From the NCBI GenBank assembly GCA_963969365.1, contig OZ017748.1:3779001-3843000 (forward strand): a DNA stretch of 64,000 nucleotides, in the 5' to 3' direction. This DNA is from Asterochloris sp. CNOR1. Lineage: Eukaryota > Chlorophyta > Trebouxiophyceae > Trebouxiales > Trebouxiaceae. The notes beneath the pieces are model-generated. The model ran no database searches. It worked only from the letters and a program-made list of their open reading frames with translations, and was not told the DNA's origin. Shown here piece by piece: positions 46,131-57,000 of the stretch. Position 1 is the stretch's first letter, and every line of letters begins with the position of its first letter. A program made the translations under genes and the position numbers.

Positions 46131-49100
46131 ATGTCCATCGATCCTGAGTCCAAGGCCAAGGCCGCCGCTGAGGCTGCAGCATTCCTGGCAGGCTTGACAG
46201 CAAGTGCATGGGGCGCAGCAGCTGCTTGGACTAGCCCTGAGCAGCTCCCTCCACCTGGCAGCCACAGTCCTGGCGGCGCGGCAGGCCCTGCCACTGCCGT
46301 CCCCGGCTGCAGCCGCTGGCAGTCAGGTCTGAGCGGCATGCTCCCTCCCTCTGTCAAAGCAGAACCTCTGGAGAGTGGCCACAGCTCAGGCCCCGGCCCA
46401 GGACCCCTGCCTGCTGAGCCATTCACCTCAGGTGGTCATGCGGCCCCCCAGCAGCACTGCCTGCCCGGCCAATCCTGTGCAGGGAAAGGCAGACACTATG
46501 GGCCAGTGCCTGCACCCTCTCTGGAGCGGCCAAGAGCACGCCAGGAGCCTGAGAGGAGTCGGCCTGTCAGACCTCGAGAGGCACCTGGGCCCTGCAGAAG
46601 CGCTTCGGAGCCCAGGCAGCCTCTCCAAACTGGGCGTGGGCCAGATGATATGAGTGACACGCTGCTGCGCTTTCACAAGTGTGACGACCTGCCGGACCTC
46701 CTGCGCGATTGCTTCGCCTGCAGAGCGTGGAGCTACCGGCTGCAGCGCCAAGGTGGGTTGCGCCGCATGCTGCTGTCACCTGGGTCACGTCCCCAGCACA
46801 GGAGGGTTGGCCACAGACTCAAACCCATAGGCGGCACTGCCAAGATGGCTGTTGTCTGCTGCTGCAAGGGTGTCTGCCCCCACACGGGGGCTTGGCCATC
46901 AGATTATGGAACCACAGGCTGCAGCACCGAGGTGGGCTTTGCCTCCTGCTGCTGGTGCATAGCCCCCGCCTCCTGCAAGGGATTGCTGCCTGCACAGTTC
47001 AGGACCACAGGCTGCAGCGCCATGGTGGGCTCTGTGCCTCACTGCAGTCGTCTCCAGCAGCTGCCGGGATCACATCAGCTTATGCAGCAGTCTAGGTAAC
47101 TGACCGCCTTTGACCAACTGCAGCACACCTAGTGCAGCACACAAGACGCAAGTTGCAGCCATGTTGCTTGAGACGACAAGTGTGCAGTGGGCTGGCAGCG
47201 CATCTTAAGACTTTGCCGAGAGATTAGCAGCTCTGGTTGCCAGGTCTCCTCGATTGCGACTCAAAGTATAGGTTGCTGACACAAGACTGCAGCGCTTGCA
47301 GCTGCCAAAGCAGCTGCCCCTGCCAATTGGCGTGCCTGCCCCCAAACCGATTCAGGCGTCTGCCTTGGGTTGCATGCAGCCCTGCAAATGCGGTGCTTGC
47401 AGTTCATCAGGAGGAGACCCTACCTCGCCAGCTCTCTCTGGACCGGACCAAGACGCTGTCCCTGGATAGCTGGAAGCAGCTGTGCGACCACCGGTGGACG
47501 GCATGGTGCATAGCCTCCCTGCCCCTGATCTAAGCGTGGGTGGAAGCAAAGATGGGCATGGCAGCAGCTCCTCTGCCCTGCGGCGGCTCAAAGCCTTCCA
47601 CATGCTGGAAGGTTTTCTGAGGTGGGACCTCACAGCAATCGGGGCAACATGCTGCATGTCCTGCTCGGCCTGCCCCACCATATCTGACACTGCAGCAGAC
47701 ATGCTTGACAGCGGTCTTCAGTGCTGCAGCGGCTGGAGTTTGGTGATACATTGCCCTGGGTGAAGATGCGAATAGCAGGTGGCTGCAGGCAGCGCAGCAG
47801 CGCAGCACAGCTTGGCAGCATGCACCCATTGCTGTAGGCCCCACTGCCTCATACATTGCTGTTGTCTGTCCGTCTCCCTGGGGTGGCTTCACATCGTCGC
47901 TGTCATGTAAATTCCACCTGCCAGGCCCTGTCTGAGGAGGTCTAGCTTTATGCTGTGGGGCAACTGCAATCAAAGAAGTTTCCAAGTCTGCTGGTGGACC
48001 CCGACGGGCAGCAACCCACAACAAGGTGCAGTGCTAACGGGCTGGCTGAGAAAAATAGCCAGTCCTGCTGCATCGCTGCAGGTCAGCTCATACATTTGCA
48101 TCAGTCATTAGCACACGAGCACAGCATGCAGCATGTCACAAGGGCAATGCATGGCAGTGGTGCCTGCAGTAGGCCAGCACAGCTGCAGTGCGCTGCTGTG
48201 ACCTGCAGGCCTCCGTCACAGGGCAACACCGTCCAGCAGCAGCGGTCCAGCATCATGGTGACATATTGCTGTGGCCTGCAGGGCGGCATCACAGGACGGG
48301 GATGTTCAGATGTTGCAGGCAGTCGTGAGTGAATCCTCTGGGCCTCAGGCGTTGCAGCGGTTCCGGCATGCTATCTTGTATCTGGACGCGCAGAGGCTGC
48401 AGGACATGTGCCAGGTGACCATGAGCCTTGCGGGATCTGACAGTTGCACATTCGAAAGCGCCTCTCTCTTACAGGCCTGTTCTCAGAATGCAGTCATGGC
48501 CTTCACAGCACAGCAAGGCTGCCACAGTGTGCAGCCTGGTGCTGCATGGCGTCTGCCAGCAGTTGCCTACAAAGGGAAAAGTTGTAGTGCACCATCTGTA
48601 ACACTTTGATTGACCATGCAGGCAGCGAACAGGACAGGCAGTGACCAGCCTCGCTTCCTGAAGCCTGGTCTGTTCATGCTCAGGGTGACCTGCGCGCCCC
48701 GCAGCATTGCAGCGTCAAAGTTCATCAAGCAGACTTCTCCTGTGCAGAGCTTAAAGGTGAGCTTCATGCCTGTGCTTGGAAGCATTGAGTGGATGCGGCA
48801 TGCTTGCACCTGACTCCATGTGGGCAGCAGGCTGGTCCAGCATTGTGCTGTATGGCGCCACCAGCTGCAGGGGAAGGCCTCCTTCTCTCAAGGTGGTCGC
48901 TATGCCGCCGCCCTTCCTGCTTCCACCCCATGCCAGCCCAAGCAGGCATGCCACCCACTAGCCTCCCAACCGCTGCTTCGGGGGCAGGCTGCCAGAACTG
49001 CTCAGCTGCTGACTCTCAGGGTGCACCATTGTGGCACTGCTTCAACCTCCACCTGTCTGGTCACAGTACTTGACATCAAAGTGCTGGTGAGACGCTGGCC

Positions 49101-49924
49101 GTCCCACCATATCAAAACCCAGCGTATCATTCCCAGCGCGCCGGTGGGAAAGTGCCTCACTGGCCCTGCAGGACCGCAAGCGCACCTGCTCGCCGCTGCA
49201 CGACAAATGCTGTGAAGTGGCTCATAAAGGCGATGTGCACACCCCGCCTGAGCTCAGTGAAGTCAGTGCAGCAGCCCCAGAGCAGCCTCCACTCAGCCCA
49301 AAGCGGAGGCAGCTGCGGCCCCGCTCCCCTGCACACGCCGATTCCCCAGGCGGTGGTGCCTCTCCACAGCGCAGCAGACCCGCCCCTGAGCTGTGGCGAG
49401 TCACCGATTGGGTGCTGGCTGGACTGGAGATTCTGGGGCGCCTGCCGCCTGGGGTCATGCACCCCAGAACGCTGCACTCACTGGCAAAGCTGCCTCATCT
49501 GTACCAGCTGGGCAGTCTGACCTTCCTGTACGCGTACCAGCTGAGACAACCCGACCTTGACAAGGCCCTGCAGGGCAACATAGCGCGCTTCCTCAACAAC
49601 GCGGTGCCAGAGCCCTTCTGGATGCGGCGAGTGGCCTCCCGAAATGCCCTGGCCGCCTCGGCACGGGCACTGTTGTGGAGGGCCAAGGAACGCTGCAGGT
49701 GGCTCCATGAGTCCCTATGGAACCCTGCCGCAGTGTCGACGCCTGCCTCTGCCACCAGCTTTGGAGTTATGGAGCGCCTGCCAGACCCATTGCAGCAGGC
49801 CGTGGCACTGGCCTTTGCTGGAAGGATAACGGCAAGGGGACCTGTCTCGGAGGACTGCCAGTCTGACATTTTGTGGGAGCTGGCAAGAGTCGTCAAAGAC
49901 GAATGGGATGCCGCTGCCTCCTGA
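46131..49924 (+). CDS. Unidentified 577-aa protein
   Basis: Five exons, 46131-46752, 47403-47493, 48282-48414, 48622-48756 and 49172-49924, have fully consistent phases (1, 2, 0, 0). No family is recognised. The N-terminal 200 aa are Ala/Pro/Gly-rich and probably disordered, with a sumoylation-like VKAEPLE near residue 72. Residues about 180-305 are mixed (DTLLRFHKCDDLPDLLRDCF, LDSWKQLCDHRAASQDGDV, QRFRHAILYLDAQRLQDMCQ). The last exon has a basic Pro-rich linker (SPKRRQLRPRSP) and then a helical C-terminal region of about 180 aa (WRVTDWVLAGLEILGRLPPG, LPHLYQLGSLTFLYAYQL, FLNNAVPEPFWMRRV). No signal peptide or membrane segment is seen. Its disorder and SUMO-like motif would suit a nuclear regulator, but that is only a guess. 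Confidence 0.7.
46735..47050. repeat. Echoes of the exon 1 donor region
   Basis: The exon 1 end and its donor (ggctgcagcgccaaggtggg, 46739) recur at 46915 (ggctgcagcaccgaggtggg) and 47009 (ggctgcagcgccatggtggg). The following gctttgcctc-like sequence recurs too. Both copies are in intron 1. Confidence 0.85.
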
Positions 49925-50745
49925 TTGATGTCTGCAAAGCTACCTGAAGCATGCGTCAGCCACCACCAGGCCCAGGGAGTGCCCCTGCCTCCTGGGTAAT
50001 GCTTGCAGACTTCACTGAAAGCTTTTGGTAGCCACAGGACTAGCAGATTGGGATCTGCTTGCAGCGTACAAACGACTGTGTCAGGCATCAATGATGTGTT
50101 CAGTGCCAACTAATATTGGGGCAGCGCATTTGTGCTCAAAACCTTACCCAGGCTCCTGGAGAAGTGCTGCAGTTCAGAGCAGATCCCAGACATAGTTATG
50201 AGCACTGATCTGCTTTGAGACGAGGCAGCAAATGTCTGAAAGCATTTGTACCCCTGCTGTGCCAGCTTTCTGCACAAAGTGTCAAGAGCAAAAATAGTGG
50301 ACGCTGTCCCCAGTGGATGCCGCCCAGCAGGATTCCTCTGTCAGGGCCATGTCAAGCCAGCATGATAGGCGCCTTGCCCTGAAGTACAGCTGCCTTCCTC
50401 AGCACTCTGAAGCACAGGCCAGGCCTGCCACCTTTGCAGTTTAGCCTGGCCTTGCTTTCAAGGGCTGCATTACAACAACTACAATGTAGCAGCAGCCCAG
50501 ATCTGCAGCATGATGCCTGCATCACCTGGCTGCACAACCTCAGACTTGAGGCCCCTGCGCACTGTACCAGCCTCCTGAAGGGGCCTCATGTGCAGGTGGC
50601 CTACATCATGCTGCTTTGGCAGAGGAGGTAGCTGCAGTGCAGACTGCAGCCTCAGCCCAGAGAAGGATTGATCTTGCTGTCTCAATCCATGCAGGACAAT
50701 TTCAGAGGCTCAGCCGTAGCCAGAAATCAACGATTGCTCTCAGCC
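49925..50745. other. Intergenic region, nothing recognised
   Basis: This stretch holds the 3' UTR of the 577-aa gene and distal upstream sequence of LHCB. No exon or RNA gene was recognised. Confidence 0.5.
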
Positions 50746-50863
50746 TGATAAACAACACTGCACGTCAGCAAGAATAATAGTTTTAGGGCATATCTGCAGT
50801 TTATCTCGACCTACCTCACTTTCCTCTCCTTGCACAGTCCAGTTTACGTTGAACTTGGACACC
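50746..50863 (+). promoter_or_regulatory. LHCB proximal promoter with GATA/ACGT motifs
   Basis: GATAA at 50747, an ACGT core (gcacgtcag) near 50761 and an inverted GATAA (ttatc, 50801) cluster within 120 bp of the LHCB start codon. GATA and ACGT boxes are typical of plant light-regulated LHC promoters. Their role here is inferred. Confidence 0.3.
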
Positions 50864-53789
50864 ATGGCCTCCGCTCTGATGAGTTCCTTCGCTGGCGCCA
50901 GCCTGAGGACCGCTGTCCCCACCGGTGGCAAGGTGAGCCACCAGCTGCTTATATACGGTAGACTGCATGCAGGCTGCCCTGAGGGCCTCATCAGGCATGA
51001 GCAGGGGATCTAGCAGATTGCCAGGACCACTGCATCCCATGTTCCTGCTTATAGCCTGCATCATACTGTATTAACGTGCATGGTCCCACCATGCTGCAGG
51101 GCAACAGGCAGGTGACACGCGCTGCTGAGTGGTATGGCCCTGGTGAGGAGGGGCTGCCCTTGTGCTGCTGTTCAGAGTCGGGGACCTTTTGAGGCTGGCA
51201 GCCTCAGCTGGTGGGCCTGAGCGACCAGCGATCCTCCCAGTGCCTCACAGCAACAGCAGCTCCCTGGAGAAAGCGATTGGCTCAGATCGGACGGCCGGGG
51301 GCTCGGTGTACGGGTCGAGCTCTTCCCGATCTGGCTGGGGCAGCAGCAGACTGCAGCATCACAGCCTTAGCAGCCTGCAGCAGCCTGTGCTGGGCTCGAG
51401 CCAGATTTGAACCACATCTGACTGACACATGTCTTCACCATTGCCCTGCAGAGAGGGCCCAGTTTCTGGGCCCCTTCACCAGCCCCCCTGACTACCTGAA
51501 TGGCGAGTTCCCCGGTGACTATGGCTGGGACACAGCTGGTCTGTCCGCTGACCCCCAGACCTTCTCCCGCTACCGCGAGATCGAGCTCATCCATGCTCGG
51601 TGGGCCATGCTCGGTGCCCTGGGTGAGTTCAACAGCTAGCAATATCCCCTCAAGTGTGCTGTAGCCTGTTGCATGCATGCCAACAGCTGTAGCCCTGCTG
51701 GCTGCGGCTGCTTCATGCTCCCTGCGTCAAGCTAATCTGCAGCCTGCTGCATATCTGGCGATATTCCTTGCACTAAAAAGCCTGTTTTTCTCCCTCATCC
51801 ATGCCTGGTGACATGTACTCACTTGCAGCTGGCATGCACTGAGCCGCACCACGAAGTAGGTGGCCACTCCCCACCTGTCATGCTTTCAACAGCTCTGGCA
51901 CTGCATGCCGCTCACATCCATTGTTGCCATCATTCTCATCATGCCCTTTATGTTGCTGCAAGAGAGAGTGTGTGCCTTTTCTTGTACATTTCCAAAGTCA
52001 GGGTAGCTCTCTGTTTGAAGTCAACTTGTTTTCCATATGCGCTGTGCCTGCAGGCTGCGTCACTCCTGAGCTGCTGGTGGCCAACGGCCAGAAGAACTTG
52101 GAGGGTGTCTGGTTCAAGGCTGGCGCCCAGATCTTCAACAAGGACGGCCTGAATTACCTGGGCAACCCCAGCCTTGTGCACGCACAGAGCATCATCGGCA
52201 CCCTGGCCGTCCAGGTGACAAACTCTTTTGGGGGACAGCAGCACTGTTTACAGCTGGAAAGTGGTGGCAATCCTCGCCATGGTGCTGGCCGGCCGGGTGT
52301 GGCTCTGCCCGCAGCACGCAGTGGAGTTGCACAACAGCGGTCTAGCTGCTAGGTTTTGTTTGGCAGCTTTCTCCTTAGCATCCCCATCACTGTGTGCCCT
52401 TGGCAGGTGGTGCTGCCACCCAGCATCAGCGTCGACCTTGGCCCACAATGAACGACGTTCAATGTCGCCCAGGTTGGCCAAGTGTTGACACTGATGCTGG
52501 GTGGCAGCACCACCTGCCAAGGACGCGCAGTGATGGGGATGCTAAGGAAGAAGCTGCCAAACAAAGCCTCACTGCCGAGATGGTGGATGCAAGGACCTCC
52601 CGGCCAGCAGAACATGAGACCTTGGTCCGCGATATGTTGGTGATCAGCAAGTGGCCTGACACCTGCTGCTGCAACTGCAACATGTTGCTGCCTCCTGTGC
52701 ATGAGCAGCTTCTCTTAGTGTGAAGCTGCCGCCCTGCAAGGGCTGCAGCTGGTGCTGTGTGCAGGCCAGGTGGCCTGTCTGCTCGGACATGACAGAGAGA
52801 ATGGACAGATGTTGTGTCACAGATGTTGTTTCCCTGTCGGACAGATGTTGTGTTACAGATGTTGTGTCCTGGCTGCTGCAGGTCATCCTCATGGGTCTGA
52901 TTGAGGGCTACCGCGTCAACGGCGGCCCAGCCGGCGAGGGTCTGGACCCCCTGTACCCCGGCGACGCCTTTGACCCCCTGGGCCTGGTGGGTTGCCCAAA
53001 CTCTGCTGCGCCCATACCCTGTACCCTGCTGCGCATAGTATGTAGAAGGCAGCTGAGGCGTGGGATCCTGTGCTGTGTTGACGTCTCTCTCAGCTGCAAG
53101 TGGCGCATTGCCGCCGGAGACACAAGCTGTTCATCTACTGCACCCACCCGGCTGTCTGACCAGTCTGTTCTCTGCCCTGCCCGCAGGCTGACGACCCAGA
53201 CAACTTCGCCGAGCTGAAGGTCAAGGAGATTAAGAACGGCCGTCTGGCCATGTTCTCCATGCTTGGCTTCTTCATCCAGGCCATTGTGACCGGCAAGGGC
53301 CCCGTCCAGAACCTGAAGGACGTGAGTTCCCCAGCTTTACGGTCCAGGGGGGCGCTGCCTGCCTGTGGCACTGATGCAGAGGGCCACATCTGCTGCAGAC
53401 TGAGCTGCAGCTGCTGCAAAGCAAGAGAACTGTTGTTCTTACCCGATATCGCCTTCTGTATGCAGTGCCTCCAGGATCCTGTGCCAGTCTGAACTGTTTG
53501 GCGGTGCTGCCTGTAGTACCTGCTCTTGGGGGAAAGACTGTCTCGCTCAGATGGCTCGACTCTCTTCTACTCTAGCTGGTGCTGCTGTTGACTGTTGCCT
53601 GTTGCCCCTGCAGCATCTGGCTGACCCCTTCGCTGTCAACGGCTTCACCGCCGCCACCAAGTTCTCCGTGAGTGCTCTGCTGCTGACTTGATGTGCTGCT
53701 GAACCTGGAAGCTGCTTGCCTCACACTGCCTTTCACACATACAGTCTCGTCACTGAGCAGTTTTGCTTCTCTGTCTGCAGCCCAGCTAA
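50864..53789 (+). CDS. LHCB: Chlorophyll a/b-binding protein of LHCII (major antenna)
   Basis: Eight exons, 50864-50932, 51100-51142, 51452-51622, 52054-52214, 52882-52986, 53187-53321, 53614-53667 and 53781-53789, join in phase and give 248 aa, typical for LHCII. A chloroplast transit peptide ([18 protein letters not shown]) precedes [17 protein letters not shown], which carries the WYGxxR trimerisation motif. Helix [21 protein letters not shown], with Glu and Arg as chlorophyll ligand and ion pair. Then ELLVANGQ and a middle helix [11 protein letters not shown]. Helix [20 protein letters not shown]. Lumenal end: HLADPFAVN. The protein binds chlorophylls a and b and xanthophylls in thylakoid trimers feeding photosystem II. 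The last exon is only nine bases (Pro-Ser-stop). Exons are GC-rich and codon-biased compared with neighbours, as expected for high expression. Confidence 0.96.
52351..52569. repeat. Large inverted repeat (hairpin) in LHCB intron 4
   Basis: Arms 52351-52443 and 52475-52569 are about 90% complementary; cagcttt/ctccttagcatcccc in the left arm is mirrored by ggggatgctaagg in the right. The loop of about 31 bp contains a further small inverted repeat around aacgacgtt. The transcript would fold into a stem of about 90 bp. It could be a MITE-like foldback element or a small-RNA precursor. Confidence 0.88.
52794..52872. repeat. Short repeats of cagatgttgtgt
   Basis: Four copies of (a)cagatgttgt lie shortly upstream of the LHCB exon 5 acceptor. 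Confidence 0.8.
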
Positions 53790-53810
53790 GAGAAGAAAAC
53801 CTGAGACAGC

Positions 53811-53815
53811 TGTAA
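53811..53815 (+). terminator. TGTAA motif after LHCB
   Basis: TGTAA lies 22 bp after the LHCB stop codon. It is the green-algal poly(A) signal sequence, but it is unusually close to the stop, so the functional signal could lie further on. Confidence 0.35.
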
Positions 53816-54082
53816 GATTTTGGGATTCTTTGTCGGTGTGATTGCATGCTGGCTTGAGCTTCAGTTTTGAAACAACACATCTGTGATGAAAGTGTGTGTG
53901 CAAGCGAGCAAGATGACAAGCTCATGTATGTGATCGAATGAGGTGACAAGCTTGGCCCATCAACGAATCTGCTCCCGTGCATTTGCTGTAGCTTTGGCAG
54001 CCCAGCAGATGGGAAGTGATAAGGCTGAGGATGCCCAAGGCATTTCCATCACACATGCAGTGCCAGACATACACCAGAACTG

Positions 54083-57000
54083 TCACTTCAAGAAGGCCAC
54101 TGTGCACCCGCCAGCAGACTCCCTCCGCAGCTCAAAACTGGCAACAGCTGGATGTTTGCTGCAGAGGTCATGCACCTGAAGACGGAGCTGCCCAGTGCCC
54201 TTCCCGTGCACGATAAAGGCTGCCGTGCTGCTTGTCTTGCTCAAAAACTCATCCACTTCCTCCATGGCCAGCTCAGACCTCATGCCACGTACGTCAACAG
54301 TATTGCTGGACATCTGTATCAGCGGCTCGTCACTCGGCACCCCTGCAACAGCAGACACCACATTGAGCCCGCATTGCTGCCAGGACCATGAGCAGCAAGA
54401 GCCTGGTGGCGCAAGGAGCACAAAGCTTCTGCGCAGCATGTCTGCTGATGTCTGGTGTGCTCTGCTGTGCATGCACACACCAGCAGTGCAGCGTGTTGTT
54501 GACATCATCAGTTGTTGGCTGTTGTGCATTTCACAGAGCAGCACAAGACGTAATACAGAGTCAGAGTGATCACCGGCGCCTGCTGCGCTGCTTCAAGTTG
54601 GCGCAAAATCGACTGCTCGAGCAGGACGCAGCACCGAACAGTCGGTGAGTACAGCAGCGCAACAAAGCGATTAGGCTGCAGAGGTTAGGTCATTGTGAGA
54701 CCTGCTGTGCTGCCATGTGATGGCAGAACAATGCACTGCTCCCAGCCCACAGAGCTTAGCCGTTTGAGAATACGCAGCAATGACACACACCTTGCGCTGC
54801 AGGGCCTGAGCCGTTCTGGCTCTCTTTGCGCTGCTGATTGCGTCGTTGCTCCTCTACGCCTGCCCTGCTCTTGTTGCTGGGCCTACCCATGGGCAGCACA
54901 TTGCTGACCTTCAACTGAATCGCCAGGCGCCCCACTTTCACAGTCAGGCTGCCGCCAGGCCTTGTGGCAGGCTGCAGCACCTGCAGCAGTGGCACGAGAT
55001 GTCAGGACCTGGAGAAGTTTGTCTCTTGTTGCTCCATGTGTGCTGTGCTGCAGCAAGACTGCAGCTGCTGCAGCCGCCAGCGCTCATGGCAGGTTCAGCA
55101 CCTGGCACAGTCGTGACACAACTGCATCAAGTGGACCATTTGAAACAGCCACGACTACGTCAAGACCTGCGCAATGCTTCAGACGAGCCGAAGCGGCCTG
55201 GCTGCCACCTGCCCTCAGGGCAGAATTCATTCAGGAAGGCAGACAGACAGAGCATCTGCAGCAGCTGGTGTGACCATAACCATGCGCCAGAGCCAGCACA
55301 TTGCCGCCCAAATGTCATGCCTCAGCATCGCCACAGATCCTGGGGGCTGCAGCCGTCGCCATGGGCTACACCAATCCCCATGCTGTCATGCCATTGTGGG
55401 TCCCTTAGTCTGACTCTGCGATGGCGGACAGCCTCAGAGAGCAGGTCTCAGCATGCTGCCTGGCTATTGACAGCATGTCTTGCGCCCCTATGTAGCCCCT
55501 TGAATGCCTATGTCACAGTGCAGCCCCTGCCAACTGGGCCCCCAAACGCTCCCATGCAGCACAGTCCGCAGTGCAGCATGACATGCTTGGTTTGGCAGAG
55601 CACATCTGCCAGGCCACGCAGATGCTTCTGTGCACAGTCAAGGGGCAGATGCTCTGCACAGCACATCACCAGTAAACCCACCCGCCCTGTTGCGCCTCCC
55701 ATCTTGAGGACAGATACCTCCTCCCCCTCCTGCGGCAGCCAGCCCTCAGCGGCGCCCCCCGCGGGGCCCTCGCCGTCGCCGCGGCTGCGCAACCCTACCA
55801 GGGTCATGGAGGCCTTGTTGGCGTCCGGCGCCTGCGCCTCCACCTTGCGCACGCAGTCCAGGGCCTGAGCGTGGGTGAGAGCGCCGCTTCTGAAGTCTGC
55901 GGCCGCCTGATCCAACTGCTTGGCAGCTGCTGACGCGATGGCTGAGATGGCCTTGTCTGGATGCTGCAGGCAGGGACAGCTAGGTCTGGCAAGGAGTGCG
56001 GCAACCTTGCATGGGGCACCATTCTGGGGTTATGCAATGTCACGTCGAAGGTTGTGAATGACCTGTGGTCGCAATGCAGTCTGAAAGCTGCCTCGTACTG
56101 CAGGCAGCTTGCCTCTCAATGCTACCTCTCTGCGCTCTGGCAGCGAGGCAGGATGCCAGAGGCATCCCCTGTTCTGATCATCCACACAGACTGCGTACAC
56201 AAACAGCAGCGGGTATCCAGTTTTCATTAATACCTGCAGCTCCTTGCCTCTGACCACCAGCTGGTCCAGCTCTGCCTCAACTGCATCCAGCTCCATCTGG
56301 GCAGCCTCCCTGGCAGCGCGGGCGGCAGTGGCCTGCTCCTGAGCCTGCTGCAGCTCGGAGCTTAGGGACTCCTGCAGCTGGGCGGCCCGCTCCTCCGGGC
56401 GAGCAGTCATCTGCAGCAACAGGCCATTTGCAGGGTGTGGGTGTCACAGAACATGTTGCGTCTGAGATGAGTAGGCATTGCTCCAAGCTGAGGCCGGGCA
56501 GTGCAGACATTCACAGCGTCTTGGTGCCACAAAGGGGCTGCAGGGTGCTTGGCATGTCTAGGGCTGCAGCCACATACAGCAGGCAGCACACAGTTGTGAA
56601 AGGCGCAGCTGCTTGGCTCCCAGCTCCTCTGATAAGGCGACTCTGCAGCAGGCAACCCCTGCCTGAGGTTGTGAGAGGAGGCTGGCTCTCTCCTGGTGCC
56701 CCATAGGAGCCAAGCAGGGCACTGTGTCACCTGAGCGCTGCCAGCCCTGTTGGACCCTTCCCTTCTTGGCATGCCTCTCAAGCTTCACATTGGCAACAGC
56801 TGTCTTGCAGCTGTTCACCGCAATTGGCATGCTGCTTGACAGCACCTGTGAAGAGCCTCCTGCAACTGTCTTGCAGCTGTTCACTGCAGTTGGCATGCTG
56901 CTTGACAGCACCTGTGAAGAACCTGCAGCACTGCACAACCAACAAGACAGGCACCTCCCAGTGGTGGCATCGCCGCCCTGGCAGGCTGGCCGGCACAGCT

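Noticed and set aside
46753-47099. Extension of the 46,131 open frame to 322 codons
   Set aside because: The frame passes through a good donor (caag|gtgggt) into the intron made of donor-region echoes. The spliced model gives phase-consistent downstream exons.
49495-50109. 204-codon minus-strand open frame
   Set aside because: It is antisense to the last exon of the 46.1-kb gene, which has better composition and a phase-consistent splice chain.
52228-52723. Overlapping open frames on both strands in LHCB intron 4
   Set aside because: They result from the inverted repeat, where both strands carry the same sequence. No coding signal is present and LHCB exons on either side join in phase.
54846-55868. 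340-codon plus-strand open frame
   Set aside because: It lies antisense across MutS2 exons and introns. The minus strand there has conserved MutS2 motifs and consistent splice phases, so the plus frame is a shadow.
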